Assembly (NCBI GenBank): GCA_946902875.1 | Contig: OX336345.1 | Span: 14,601,395-14,665,394, forward strand | DNA length: 64,000 nucleotides | Direction: 5' to 3' | From: Nematopogon swammerdamellus | Lineage: Eukaryota > Arthropoda > Insecta > Lepidoptera > Adelidae | Shown: positions 1-11,149 of the stretch, piece by piece | Numbering within the stretch: the first letter of the stretch is position 1 | Layout: every line of letters starts with the position of its first letter | Made by a program: the position numbers and the translations under genes | Notes under the pieces: generated by a model | What the model was told of the DNA's origin: nothing | What the model saw: the letters and a program-made list of their open reading frames with translations, nothing else | The model's database searches: none

Positions 1-205
1 GCTGGACATATGCCTCTCCAATTTTCCTCCAGTCCTCCCGGCCTTCAGCGGTACGGAACCACTGCTTTCCGCCGACGTACTTGATGTCGTCGTCCCACCT
101 GGCGGGTGTCTTCCCACACTCCGTTTTCCTGTCCACGGCCGCCAGTGTAGTAGACACGGTTACTCCAACGGTCGTCGTCTCTTCGGCTGAAGTGTATGAT
201 ACACT
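1..205 (-). pseudogene. RTE-type LINE, C-terminal fragment of reverse transcriptase ORF
   Basis: Read on the minus strand, one frame stays open from about 205 to the window edge. It contains KTPARWDDDIKYVGGKQW and then EDWRKIGEAYVQ, the 'GRPPARW(x)DD...W...A...W...LGEAYVQQW' tail that closes RTE-type non-LTR retroelement proteins. The stop codon and 3' tail lie beyond the window start. Related, more decayed copies are at 19535-19678 and 42414-42530, and a cousin is at 11772-11997. No start codon or upstream polymerase domain is present, so this is a 5'-truncated copy. The open plus-strand frame at 81-473 overlaps it and is a shadow. Confidence 0.75.
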
Positions 206-764
206 TATCTGTTGCAACTATCTATATAGAAGCTTGGGAGGTAAGTTATATACACGGATATTTTTTTTCGAATCACTTGGAATTTTGTCCAATGACGTGG
301 CGGTGCTCAAACCTCGATGCGCTAGCTCGACTCGCACTTGGCCGGTTTTTAAGCCCTGCTTTCTGACATGGTTGTATTTTAGTCTAACGTGTGGTGTATG
401 TATAATGCAATTTTCACTAATGTTTCCTTTTAAACTGCAACGTGTCTTAAATTTTGATAAACTTAACTTTTAACAGCATTCAAATATTAATCTGTAAGCA
501 TATATGCAATGTGTCGTGCCTGAGTAAACAGTTCCGGCTTCGTTGAGGGCAACTAAGATCTCAGCCGGCCGCTCGGACGGAAGTAATAAATAAAGAAATG
601 CCATCCAAAAGAAATGCTTAACAACATAGAACATCTAAAGTGAGTTATATCGACCACCGGGCGGTTATTCTTCTACTTTGCCAGTTTTAAGTCTAGAAGA
701 TTGCTGTTATTATTTCTCCACACTGAAATAGATACCCAGAATCGTCACTATCGCGCATTGTGTA
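206..764. other. intergenic, no gene seen
   Basis: AT-rich sequence with no recognisable protein, RNA or repeat family. Confidence 0.5.
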
Positions 765-1300
765 TAAATTTCCAGTGAAGATTCTTGTCAGTTTTTTTTT
801 TATGGAAACTGACAGACACGGTTGGCTACATCACCTACAACATCCGTGATGTCAGCCCATAACACCGGGTGAACTAGGTGCCATGTAAGTGCTTCCCTTC
901 ATTTCATGTCGGCGACACTAAACTGGACGGAAAACACGAACTATTTACATAGCCGTTTCGACCGACGTTTCGCTCAGTGCGGTGGTATCAACCCGGCCGG
1001 GATAAACCCTACCACATAGTAAGGTAAGAAGGGAAGGGACCTACAGTTTAACGTGGAATCCGTACCACGGTCAGCCCAAGCACTGACCGCGCGCAGCATT
1101 GCTTTTAACAACAGTCGACTGACCGCACCACTAAGCTAGCGAGGCTGACAGTCCTTCTTCGCTGTGATAATCGAACTGGCGGAATTGTACAATGTAAATA
1201 TGACAAATCTGAGCGCAGTGTACTGCCAATAGATGCTTAATAAACAATAAACCAATAAACAACAATTGCATAAGGCCATTGTTACCAAAATTTGATCGGT
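765..1300 (+). repeat. LINE-E 3' UTR family copy, split by a SINE
   Basis: The start (CCAGTGAAGATTCTTGTCAG at about 771-790) and the continuation (GTGATAATCGAACTGGC, then GCAGTGTACTGCCAATAG and AATAAACAATAAACC) match copies at 14905-15095 (+), 21595-21760 (-) and 56380-56560 (-). The AATAAA-rich end suggests a retroelement 3' end in plus orientation. SINE-A at 792-1095 separates the two halves. Shared features are the paired 'GCCAGTTCGATTATCAC' and 'GAACTGGCAAGAAACTT' stretches. The LINE assignment is inferred from that tail. Confidence 0.55.
792..1095 (-). repeat. SINE-A copy, nearly full body
   Basis: On the minus strand it runs from a decayed B-box region (GTGGTACGGATTCCACGT) through CTGTAGGTCCCTTCCC, the ACCACCGCACTGA block and GGGAAGCACT to GTCAGTTTCCATAAAAAAAA. 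The layout is that of the complete copy at 59281-59651. The leftmost tRNA-like head is missing or decayed. Confidence 0.8.
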
Positions 1301-1495
1301 AGGCCAGTGGCGGCTTTGACCTATAAATCTTAGTGAGGCGACTAAAAAATCCACCTACATTGCTATTACTTTATGATAAATTGAAAAACCTAAACCTATT
1401 TTTTTTTGGCCCTAACAATACTTAACCAAAAACTATTAACGAATCGCGCACCGAGGGTACCGTATCGCCATGTCACGGCTAGCGCCACTAGATGA

Positions 1496-1538
1496 ATTTC
1501 ATAACACGCCACGCCATCTAGATGGCGTGTTATGAAAT
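1496..1538. repeat. nested short palindrome
   Basis: ATTTCATAACACGCCA at 1496-1511 is the exact reverse complement of 1523-1538. The core CGCCATCTAGATGGCG (1512-1527) is itself a perfect palindrome, so two hairpins are possible. Together with 1588-1647 it looks like a decayed miniature inverted-repeat element. Both centre on the ATGGCG/CGCCAT motif. Confidence 0.6.
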
Positions 1539-1587
1539 ACTTCATATTAGTTAGTCACGATTAGAAAATGATTCATCATCTATTTGG

Positions 1588-1647
1588 TAGATGGCGCGCG
1601 CGCATACACTTTTTGAAACCAAAAAGTGTATGCGCGCGCGCCATCTA
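1588..1647. repeat. perfect 60-nt palindrome, 27-bp arms and 6-nt loop
   Basis: The left arm 1588-1614 (TAGATGGCGCGCGCGCATAC...) is the exact reverse complement of 1621-1647. The loop is GAAACC. No mismatch is visible in 27 bp. It could be a very young miniature inverted repeat or a foldback end. The perfect arms argue for recent origin or gene conversion. Confidence 0.8.
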
Positions 1648-1799
1648 TGGGAACCCCCGTGAGTTTTTTACTTTTTCTTATTTTCATTATTTTTTGTTAT
1701 ATTATATCGGCCATAATAACACATTTTCTGTGAACATTTCAACGGGCTACCAAATTACGGTTCAAGAGATACAGGCCTCGGACAGACGGACGGACAGAC

Positions 1800-2068
1800 A
1801 AGCGGCGGGTGGCCGAGTGGTTTGGGCGAATCCGGTCGGCGTGTAACAATGAGTTTTTTCTGACGAAAAAATTTACGTGTATGCATACCTACACCTGCTG
1901 CTGCCGCATAGCAGCCTCGGCTGTGTTCTCCTCTAGTCTAGTATAGCCAGCAATCCAGGGAAGTCTCCGGTATGGCACCTACCTTCTCGGAGGTGATATT
2001 GGCTGGTCGGAGCATGCGCTTTGGCCCCTCCGGCTCAGCCACCCATACCGGATTACATAAAAAAAAAG
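1800..2068 (+). repeat. SINE-B copy with internal deletion
   Basis: It starts AGCGGCGGGTGGCCGAGTGG (A box TGGCCGAGTGG). The anticodon-loop and B-box interval is shortened compared with 38921-39308. The body (TTTTTTCTGACGAAAAAATT, CTCTAGTC, GGTATGGCACCTACC, GCATGCGCTTTGGCCCCTC) ends in CATACCGGATTACATAAAAAAAA. GACAGACGGACGGAC occurs on both sides and fits a target-site duplication of about 15 bp, although the target is itself repetitive. Confidence 0.8.
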
Positions 2069-2079
2069 ACAGACGGACG

Positions 2080-2111
<32 letters not shown>

Positions 2112-2112
2112 G
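2069..2112 (+). repeat. GACA/GACG microsatellite
   Basis: GACAGACGGACGG is followed by uninterrupted GACA units. The tract belongs to the LINE-G 3' end and served as the SINE-B target. Confidence 0.85.
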
Positions 2113-2173
2113 CGTAGGCTTAGTAATAGGGTCCCGTACCGGATACGGAAACCTAAAAAAAAAAAAAAAGAAT

Positions 2174-2245
2174 TCGCAAAAGTGAGATTCGAACCAACGT
2201 CACTAGATTGAAAAGCGAAGCATATGCCATTGAGCTATGAAACTT
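2174..2245 (-). repeat. tRNA-like sequence (pseudo-tRNA or SINE head)
   Basis: The minus strand holds A box TAGCTCAATGG (2228-2238) and B box GGTTCGAATCTC (2184-2195) at tRNA-like spacing, followed by a T run. The acceptor stem cannot be closed convincingly, and only four pairs form in the anticodon stem around a CAA-like triplet. The T run is also the complement of the LINE-G poly(A), so it is not independent evidence of a Pol III terminator. Confidence 0.45.
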
Positions 2246-3057
2246 ACCGTAACTAGTGCGAATTTCGCCATCATGTTAATCACGGAGGTAAAACAAACCG
2301 ACTTATAGAAAACGTGAATCGCCCCATCTCGCTCTGCATTATTTTAATTGGATATAGATGTCTCGTCCGGCGCCATTTAACAGAGCCTCAGCTGCTCCCT
2401 ACATCCAAAGCCTCCAAGGTCAACCTGTTGTCTTTACGCTTGGTGAAGCGATATCAAAATAAGCGATTCATCGCCGCACCGGACCGGGGCCCGGGGTGAG
2501 TCACCATATGCCATGCCGTACGTGACACGTCACACGTCACGTCTGTGTGTGTGTGCGTGCTGTGTTGGTGGTGTTGATGCACTAACACATCTTTAACGTA
2601 TTTCGTCGCGCGCGTCGCACCAGCCGCCTCCGCCTCCTCCGCGCCGCCGCGCTAATATTGTGATCAGTTCGGATCGGATATACTTGACTTTTTTAAGTTT
2701 TCTTTCTTGATATTTTGAAATGTTTTTTTTTTTCTTTACTTTCAAGATAATTAAGTGAGGCGGTGCTTCACTTGCTTCACCTGGGGAACCGCCACTGCGT
2801 AGGCACTCCATTAGCAGGAGACGGGAGGGAATACATGCGAGTAGACAAATGTGACAGATATTTGTTTATAGTTTCGGCTTTGTGTTTCTACGTTTAATTA
2901 ACTAGTACGTACTTATATGTAGTGTATATTATAGTGTATCATAGTTATTTTCCATATTATATTTTACATTCCCACACTCAAGTCTTTTGCTACTACCTAC
3001 TTATATCTCACAACATACTCTCAAACATCCATCGAAATGAATACGACCATCAAAAAT
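2246..3057. other. intergenic; GC-rich island about 2595-2660
   Basis: It contains a short GT repeat (about 2540-2560) and a GC-rich patch (CGCGCGCGTCGCACCAGCCG region). CCCGGGGTGAGTCACC near 2490 looks like a splice donor after an open frame (2314-2499), but the encoded protein is unrecognised and I do not call an exon. Confidence 0.35.
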
Positions 3058-3152
3058 GAAGGGAAGCACTGACTAGTTCAACCGGTGTTATGGGCTGACA
3101 TCACGGATGTTGTAGGTGATGTAGCCAACCGTGTCAGTTTCCATAAAAAAAA
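3058..3152 (+). repeat. SINE-A 3' portion
   Basis: GAAGGGAAGCACTGAC through GGTGTTATGGGCTGACATCA to GTGTCAGTTTCCATAAAAAA. It is 5'-truncated relative to 59281-59651. Confidence 0.8.
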
Positions 3153-3268
3153 TCCAAGGGTTGACTGGGATAAATCCCTGTAAGGGATAAGTCCGCCTTT
3201 GTCCCTCATGTAAATTACTTATCGTTTGTTACTGTGAGCAATAAAGTATTTCTATCTATCTATCTACT
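3153..3268 (+). repeat. LINE-D 3' end fragment with (CTAT)n tail
   Basis: GGGTTGACTGGGATAAATCC, CTGTAAGGGATAAGTCCGCC and GCAATAAAGTATTTCTATCT. A reverse copy is at 19466-19512. The AATAAA signal and microsatellite tail suggest a retroelement 3' end. Confidence 0.55.
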
Positions 3269-4734
3269 ATTTCTCCACTTCCTGGACAAGTTTATGCCTC
3301 TTCTGGGTGTATATATCCATGATTTCTGCGTAATTGAAGGCTCCACATCTTAATAGTTTTCTAAGCATGCGCAGAGCACTTGACACAGATTTGTAAGGAT
3401 TTATTGCTGTCCGTGCCGTTTATCTGGCGTATCTCACGTATTTCTATTGCTTAAATGAAAATGTAGCCTAGATGCGATATTTATGAATTCCTACATCAAT
3501 AAATCGTTAGTTATTACAGTTTTTGCTTGTGTTAATTTCTTATGAGCTTTAGTTGAAAATTTTACACCCAAGATATCTACGCATGACTCTTATAATTTTT
3601 TGTAAGTATAACTTGATAGAGAAGGTGACGTTTAGCTACGCAACACAGTCGCCCTATACATTGTAACAAGGTTTAACTGTCTATTGACCTTAACCTTATA
3701 TAAGAAGAAATATTTGAGGCACAGACAGCCCATGGAAAATACGCTGCTAATTTGTTTTTAAAAGTGAATACTCAAAATGAATTCTTCTAATCGTAAAGTT
3801 CCTCTGGGCAACTATTTTTGTTTTGGCCAATTATACTCCAATATTTAAAGGACATATATTTCCTAATAGAAAAATGTAAATCGAAAATAATTGAAAAAAA
3901 TACATCCCGTCCAGAATGATTTTTCCAATAAAAAAAAAATATAAAAGCGAGTACGTGCTTAGTACTAACATATAAACATAAAAATATTATTTAAAGGACA
4001 TGTTGTACTAGGTGTGTACTACGAGTAGGTACATCTCATTCAACCGTCCTATAACTTTCAACGATATGACAAAACTATAACGGTTCACAGAGTAAGTTAG
4101 TGCACTCTCACAGTATCTATCGATATGTTAATGTATTATGATTGATTGAGAGGTATTCAACCTTGACACCTTTCGTCGTTTTGAGAGTCCGACTATCACG
4201 CGCGAAGTCCCGTCGGGCCTTTAATCAAAATTCGATCAGTTACAATGTAGCGACGGACTCAATAGCGATGCGTTTAAAACGTAACGGTATGATCAATGAA
4301 GATATTGAGTCCGTTAAACATGGCCTATTTTGCGGTGCGAGAAGTGCTAGAGTGCTCGGGGAGATACGAAAGCGGATTCTCGTACCATACGATGATCCTG
4401 TGCAATTTCACTGAATAGAAGATAGGTATTAATGTGTGTACATTAAAATTTATTAAAATGTAAATACATACAGACAGTGCGATGATGGCGCCATCTTTGT
4501 ACTCATGCGTGAGTTTATTAAAGAATCTTATCGCAAGTTCCTTCAATAAATTCATTAGGTAGTACCTACCATTGTTCAATTTACTTTAGTGTCACAACGT
4601 TCGATTGCAAAAATCAAATATCGAACGTCATTTCAATTTTTTGTAGTGTGATTTCGCTTTAATTTTCAGCACATTTTTATACTTAATTTTAACTGTACAA
4701 ACACAAAGAAACAACAATAAACACAATTTATAAA
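3269..4734. other. intergenic, AT-rich, no gene
   Basis: The only structure noted is a perfect 12-bp inverted repeat, ACGGACTCAATA (4253-4264) against 4303-4314. The open frame at 4142-4414 overlaps it and encodes nothing recognisable. Confidence 0.4.
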
Positions 4735-4825
4735 TAAAAGATGGCCTCTATATGGGGCCAAACACATTGTCCCTAGGACGGACGCAGCATTCCCTCTCTG
4801 AATGGCGATAGAAACACCGAACACG
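4735..4825 (-). pseudogene. retroelement C-terminal remnant (IAIQRGNAASVLGT motif)
   Basis: The minus strand encodes GVSIAIQRGNAASVLGTM, a motif I associate with the segment after the reverse transcriptase domain in a widespread animal retroelement family, where it follows a 'VETLG...W' block. Here only about 20 codons remain, then the frame loses similarity. A longer relative with the upstream VETLEVWSP block is at 54430-54780. Confidence 0.5.
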
Positions 4826-4865
4826 CTGACGGAAAAATGCTGCAGCTCGCCGGTCACCTGAACAT

Positions 4866-7800
4866 TATATTTCTATACTAGGTGACCATTTACATGAAAT
4901 TATTGATATTAAAACGATTCCCTTTTTCACATGGATTATATGTACGCAATAAGGAGTCGCTGAAACCAAATAATTTAAGTTGGAGACAGCAGATATGGCC
5001 AAGCGAAAGAAAGTATTTCTTCTACAACATTGCGGTTACGTTCTTGTTAGCGATAAATAATGGTCCCGGCTCATAAATAATATTAACGGATTATAAATAG
5101 TAATTGTGCAGTGGGAATAATAAATTAGCAATAATAAGTATTGGTGTCTAGCTGACGATATTATCTGTGGCGCTGCGCCTGCGCTAAAGCCCGCGGGGTG
5201 ACTATGTTTGCGCCTCGGCTTGCGCTCACGCCCCGCCCGCCCGGCCGCGTTCACTCCTCGACCAACTTGCGGAAACAAGAGAATTAATTTTATAATGAAG
5301 AAAAGTATTGCTCTGACTAAACTTATAACAGAGTGAAATAAATAAAGAGAACAGCAAAGGACAAAGTAAGAAGAAAGATCGAAATAAAGAATGCAAAAAT
5401 AAAAAAAGAAATACATATAAAATCTATCGGTTCTTGAGCTTTTTATTTTTTTTTTATCTTTCTCAAAAGTAGAAGAAAATCTGGCAAAGAAGGTGAAATC
5501 AAAGCCCCGTGTTACTGCCACCCGTATTATTTCATAAATTATGATACAATTAATTATTCGAACTTCGCCTATAAGATAATCCAGCTTTATGTAGCTAGTA
5601 CTTTGATAGATGTCTACAAAGTTCTCATGATTACGTTGAACCTGATAGATAAGAGTTAACCAGTAGAACGAGAAATAGGCATGAATCATGATAGAATTGA
5701 AGAAAATCATCTAAAACCAGCGTCCCTGAAAGTTTCACTACCATAAATCAACTCACACCTCGGCTTATCGTAAATGTCTACCATATTTCATTAGAATGTA
5801 TTCGATCCGGTGGCCGCTCTCAGTAATGGCCCGTACCCACATGTGTGACTTCGCAAGTGCAAGCACCTAACTTTGTTAGTGAAAGTGTCGCGTAGTTTAT
5901 TGGAAGCAGTCAAGATGTCCAATGCATGTTCTCACGATAAAAGTAACTGCATAGATTTCTAACACTTTACCTCAACTAAATTATCCCGTATGTTGATACT
6001 CTAATTAGGAAGTAGGTACTTGGTGAAGTATAATTATTGAATATGAATTTCTATTTTGATAAAAACTTTGAATTTATTGATGTGAAAAATATTGTTCTGA
6101 TAGTAGTAACTGTTTGAACGAGAGAAATCACCTCAAAGAAATTGTTGAAGTAATTTTTTTATTATCCCTTTTTTTATTATATTTCCAAACCCTTAACGAA
6201 GCTGAACCTGCAGAGAGCTTTCTTTAAACCCACAACCCGACTTTCTCATCATTCTTTTAAATATTAGGATATCGTTGGTTTAACATTCAAAAATATTTTA
6301 TAGAATTTAATTATACTAATATAAAAAAAATGGCCTAACTCAATATCAAGCCATTTAAACCTGGAAATTTCTAACCTATTTAAATTGCAACTATATTGAT
6401 TAAAAGCCGTTGCCGAGCTAATTGGTCCAAGCATGTTACCTGCCGCTTAACGTCTTTATATCCCGACGCTTTACCAAAAGCAGTCACTAGGTGAAGCGAG
6501 TTTCACACGGCGCCATTACCACGTTAGCTGAGATGCTAATCAGGAGAAAGACACTGCACTCTTAAGCAAATAGGTTAGACGAACCTGATCTTCTAGTTGG
6601 GCTTTTTATAACCTGACGTGGTTAGATACTCCATCTGATAACCACGGTGTCGTTGTACTTAAGTATGTAGCGGAACCGAAGAGCTTGTATGAAAACATTA
6701 TGAGTGTGGAAGAGGAATCAGATGTGCTCAAGACACTTGGATGCCAACGAGAGACAGACATTAAGTTATGTATGCATATTATGTGTACAAGTGTATAGAA
6801 TATATTATATTGTCAACACATTACACCTGGTTCCCGTCAGTGCGCCATTGCACCTTCAGCAGGTATACTATCAGCGGTCATTTCTCTCCACCATCAGTCA
6901 AAATGAAAGTCATGATCGATGTATGAATATCCAATCCGCCATGCTCCTACTCGAATGTGATATCTCCCAAAGAATTCAACATTATAGAAGTGACATCAAC
7001 GGGTAGACTCATTTTAAATCACACCACTTGCACCGCACACTCAACACGCACACATACCTACACGCACCACACATACTCACACACCCTCTCATAACTATAG
7101 TTAAATATGTAAGTACTTTCTGTATTTTGTATTTGTTTTTATAAGTACCTACTAACATGTATCCCGCTAGTGTGTTTTTGTTGAAGTACTGCCACCTTCT
7201 ACAGCTTCGGGTTAGTTTAGAGGGCACTGTTTAGAGAGGTACGTAAACTTAGTTTTCTTATTAAAAACACATAAAATCTGTATTTTTATTTAGTTATTTA
7301 TATTTGTTTTAGTCCATCATGTAAATTTTAGTTTCTTAAGTGTAGTTCTTTTTCAATTGTATCTCTTTGTTTAATGTAATACAATTTTCATTTCATTCAT
7401 TTAATTTCAAATGGTGTGCACAATTGCGAAATTACAAATTTGTCTCTCACTCAATTCAATTCATTTAGATTAATACACACAGACAAGTCAAAAACTGCAT
7501 AAAATTTTCCTTAATCTATTACAATCCAAAAAAATATAAGCCATCATCAAACATCGAATAATTTACCACAGGGTTTGTATTACGTCGCTGTAATACAAAC
7601 TCTTTACAATTTACAATAAAAATCCAAATATAATACATAAAATGTAAAATTTTAATTCAAAATGGCCGCACCCAACTTTCACACGGGTGAATTTGCGCCA
7701 ACATGTAGTCTTGTCTAAGCGGTATGCTCTTCTGGATTATATTGAAGACAAAATAAATTGAATGCAATATGACAATGGCAATTCTATACTATTAAAATCA

Positions 7801-8085
7801 TTCCTAACAACTCCTGTCATCCCAGTCTTCTAAGTTCCCAAACCGGTAGCCTGACTTTCCTAAAGCCACTTTCTGCCCCCGGTGACATAAATAATAAAGC
7901 TCATTCACGAAAGCTTGATATCAATGTGCATGTACCTAGTCGATTTACCAGTTAGATTAAGTGGGCTGTGATCACCATGTAGATATCATATATCGACTGA
8001 ACCGTCAAGTCGGTCGAAAGGATACGGCTAATATGCAGTAACCTTAGATATATGTGAAATGTAATGTGTAAACACAGAACTTGAT
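4866..8085. other. intergenic, no gene supported
   Basis: About 3.2 kb. A GC-rich patch lies near 5160-5275. A CA-rich stretch lies near 7020-7090. A perfect 11-bp hairpin is at 7573-7583/7590-7600 (GTTTGTATTAC, loop GTCGCT). The 224-codon minus frame 5036-5710 is dominated by Phe, Tyr, Ile and Leu from AT-rich DNA and shows no domain. Around 6410-6560 composition becomes balanced, as often seen in conserved noncoding DNA, but nothing proves conservation. Confidence 0.4.
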
Positions 8086-8089
8086 GAGG

Positions 8090-8455
8090 CTAGGCAGGGC
8101 ATCATAACGTTGTATGTACCACACGCTGTTTCCCGACAATCTGTGTAAGCAGAGTAGTCAGTGTTGTGCTGCAAGTATTATTGAAAACTACAGCACAACA
8201 TCGACAGCCACATTTAGGAAAGTACATATTAGGACAAGATAACTATCAAGCAGCAAGTAAGGCACCTGATACAACAAATACCCACCTGCTACATGACTTG
8301 GTGGAAGAACCGTGCCAAGGCGAGAGATGGCTGTCCTGTCGCCCTTATGCGCGGCCTCTTGTCCTTATCCCTTAGTCGCCTTTTACGACTGCACGGGGAG
8401 AGATGCAGTGGGGCTATTATTTTTAAGTACCGGCCCCACACGGTACGCGGTTGAC
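8090..8455 (-). repeat. LINE-C 3' UTR family copy
   Basis: Minus strand: GTACCGTGTGGGGCCGGTAC, CCCACTGCATCTCTCCCCGT, GTCGTAAAAGGCGACTAAGG, then GCCATCTCTCGCC, TAGCAGGTGGG and TACTCTGCTTACACAG. The order matches 63230-63585 (+) along most of its length. Partial copies are at 37084-37178 and 14030-14125. The block is common in moth genomes (general knowledge), and the exact clade is not evident. Confidence 0.65.
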
Positions 8456-10774
8456 GTACATTCATACATATAAACCATATAGTCAGTCACTGATCTAAGT
8501 TTGCAATAACCGGCAAATGCATCAATAAAGAAAGCGGTTTTAAATCTGTATATAAATATTACAATAAGCGTAAGCTTAAAACATAATTACATTTGAACTT
8601 AAAACTTGCTCAACCTTCTTCAACCTCAACCTACATGTTGCCCTTTGGACCTTCCCTTCTTACATAACAAAGTGAATTGCAGAATCGGCCAGCTTGAGGC
8701 CGAGCCCCGCCCGCAGTGGAGCCGCAAAGAAAACACAAAGCAAAAGTTAATTAAGAAAAAAAATTCGTCGCGCCAAATGATTGCGGAGAAATTTCATTAT
8801 AGATTTATTATTGAATGCTGAATAATATAAAAGCGACTGGAGATTGTGGTAAGTGAAGCACATCGACCGAGACAAATAACTTGATTCAATCTTGCCACCT
8901 TTAATTAAGACCTTATACAAATAAAAATCAGACGCCTTTTGATGCTTTACGACCTCTGCTTGATATTTTTCATGGCGGCTTTTGAGGCCACAATAACCAG
9001 CGACTTTCCCTTCATCTATAAATAATGTAAAACTTTGCTAAAAATTTCATTCATTGGCGCATTTGAACGCGAAATGTCGATTTTATTTGTATAGAAACGA
9101 CTTCAACGCTCCATCGAGGTTTCTTCGAATGCAATATTTTATTGGTTTTAAGTTGTAATTATGCGCAAACAAATAAAATACACCTAATATGCTTAAATCG
9201 TAATGTACTAAACATTATTGTATTAATCTAATCCTATTGGGTATTTGTGTATGTACTTATTTACTTATAGTTCCATGCACGGCATTGGAGAACAAATTGA
9301 ATATTTTCTAGAACATTTTGTTACGTATTTTTTTCTGTGATTTATTTTGATTTATAAATTACTAAAGGAAATTAAACATAATTTTTCGTATATTTTATTT
9401 AATATCGATGTAAGTATATTTACTTATAAGCATATTAAATAAAACTAATTAGAATTAAATTAACCTAATGAAGTACATATACAAATAAAAATATACAAAA
9501 TCTAAATAAATGTAACGTAGAAAGAAGGAGGAAACGGGATGTGTGATGACACTGTGCCGTTGACTGATAGAGAAAGGAGGGGTTGGCTATTGTAGTATAT
9601 TTTTATTGTAAATGTAAGGAAATGCCTATGTTATTTATTTAATTTCACTTGTCGCTCTCTTACGTGTCTTCGCAAATGGGCGAGCGGCGGCGGGAGGGGG
9701 GAGGGGGGGGGGAGGGAGGTGCGCGGCGGCCGCGGCAGGCAGGTCGCGTTCAACTCATAAATCAATTACACAGAATCGCGACGGCAAATCTCGCTGTATC
9801 AAACCGACCGTCGCGTCGTCGCGTCGCCGTTCCGGCGGCAAGTAGGTACTATACATAATATTGTGTACACCGCACTACTGGTGAAATACTGAGCCAGTTC
9901 TGGAATACTCACGCGACAGCGACGATCGGCATAGGAAAAGTTAAAATTGCTCTCTAAATACAGCAAAATTTAAACCATTATAATCAGGTATTTTACAGTG
10001 ACTGATACCATAATAGGTGGAACACAGGTTCATTTGAAAGTCTGAACTCATCTCATAAGTCAGTCATTCATTATCTATCGATATAGTGCATACCCATTTA
10101 TTTAGGGTTTTAATTTAAAATTCTAATTCAAATTATTTATTTACTTACAAAACAAAATTTAAGCTTATTATAAAATACACATATTATATATAATTATTAA
10201 CAATTAAAAGAATATACCCACAGAGGAACCCTGCCCACTAAACTAGCGCAAGCCCTATTATAGGGGGTAGGTAACTGAAAAAATTCATACATTCTGATAT
10301 GACAACAGTTTAGAAACGTTTTAAGTAGTTGCGTTAAATCGCGTCTCTAGATTGTAAATGTAAATAAATAACTTCATGTCGATTTGTGAGATTTGGATAT
10401 ACACCGCGAAGTCGCCGCGATGACAAGTCCGAGTGCCTACTCGTATTTTTAATAATACTCGCGGAGTTTTCTTCTCGATCTCGATGGACAGATTTATCAC
10501 ACTACTTTTTATTTTTATTGCGTGTAAAAGTGAAATTTCGCCCGCAACTCAGTGGGCGGAACCTACGCCTCATAATATGTGCTGTACCACCTTAAATAGA
10601 CACGAACGAAACTGAAATGAATGCCTGCCGAACGGTTTGTATTGTATAGGTAATGACTACCTTCTTACATTTGGCACTTGAAATGTTCGTTCATAGATTT
10701 AACAAATTATTATACTTTCTCAAATTTAATGATACACCATCGATAAGCACCATCGATAAAGTCGCAAATATCAA
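8456..10774. other. intergenic; GC-rich patch 9660-9845
   Basis: No gene seen. The patch at 9660-9845 (a G-rich run, then GTCGCGTCGTCGCGTCGCC) could be a promoter or noncoding first exon, since CAAGTAGGTACT near its end resembles a donor, but no supporting signal exists. The stretch 8830-9150 is less AT-biased and contains several TTTATTG/TTTTATTT motifs. Confidence 0.35.
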
Positions 10775-10775
10775 T

Positions 10776-11147
10776 CTAATAATAAATCTGTAAGGGATGA
10801 TCATGGAGTAAGTTACTTTGTTTTATGAGATACTGCGTTTGTAGACTCTATGTATGATACTCGTGCTAAAACTAAATTGACGATATTTAGAAATATTTTC
10901 TGTATGTATGTTCTTTCATAACTCATAAACCGATCATCCGAATTCGATGAAACTTAGTACAAGCACATTTAACTATACGGGACACAGAATATAGGCTAAA
11001 TAAAATTTTGTTCCGGTTACGCTAAGATGTGGCTCTCATAAAAACCGAATTATTGTTCCGCGTGCCGAAATAAGGTAGCGGGCTTACTTACTTTCTTCTT
11101 TTTAAATCCGAATTTCACGCCAGCGAAGCCGCAGGCAAAAGCTAGTA
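10776..11147 (+). mobile_element. GCCCGCG-type element F1, copy 1
   Basis: It runs from AATAAATCTGTAAGGGATGA through GGAGTAAGTTACTTTGTTTT, GATCATCCGAATTCGATGAA and GGGCTTACTTACTTTCTTC to GCAAAAGCTAGT. Two other copies, 21197-21580 (reverse) and 61562-61930, align over the whole length of about 370 bp. No protein is encoded. TC near the start and CTAG at the end resemble a nonautonomous Helitron, but the class is unproven. Confidence 0.6.
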
Positions 11148-11149
11148 TT

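Larger units (their letters stand above)
1690..2172 (+). repeat. LINE-G 3' end, interrupted by SINE-B
   Basis: The plus strand reads ACGGTTCAAGAGATACAGG, then a GACAGACGGACGG tract, then TTAGTAATAGGGTCCCGTACC, ACGGAAACCTAAAA and a poly(A). This order ('...TTCATGAGATACAGCC-(GACA)n-AGTAATAGGGTCCCGTT...ACGGAACCCTAAAA') is a common insect retroelement 3' end. SINE-B (1800-2068) sits inside the GACA/GACG tract. Partial relatives are at 12425-12530 (-) and 18300-18435 (+). Confidence 0.6.

Noticed and set aside
81..473. 130-codon plus frame
   Set aside because: Its first third is the antisense of the RTE C-terminus at 1-205, and the rest is AT-rich.
2174..2245. Functional tRNA on the minus strand
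   Set aside because: The acceptor stem does not pair, the anticodon stem is weak, and the T run is explained by a neighbouring LINE poly(A).
5036..5710. 224-codon minus-strand open frame, the longest in the window
   Set aside because: Residues are mainly Phe, Tyr, Ile, Leu and Ser from AT-rich DNA, with a GC-rich Arg/Gly segment where composition changes. No domain, no splice structure, no coding-like codon use.
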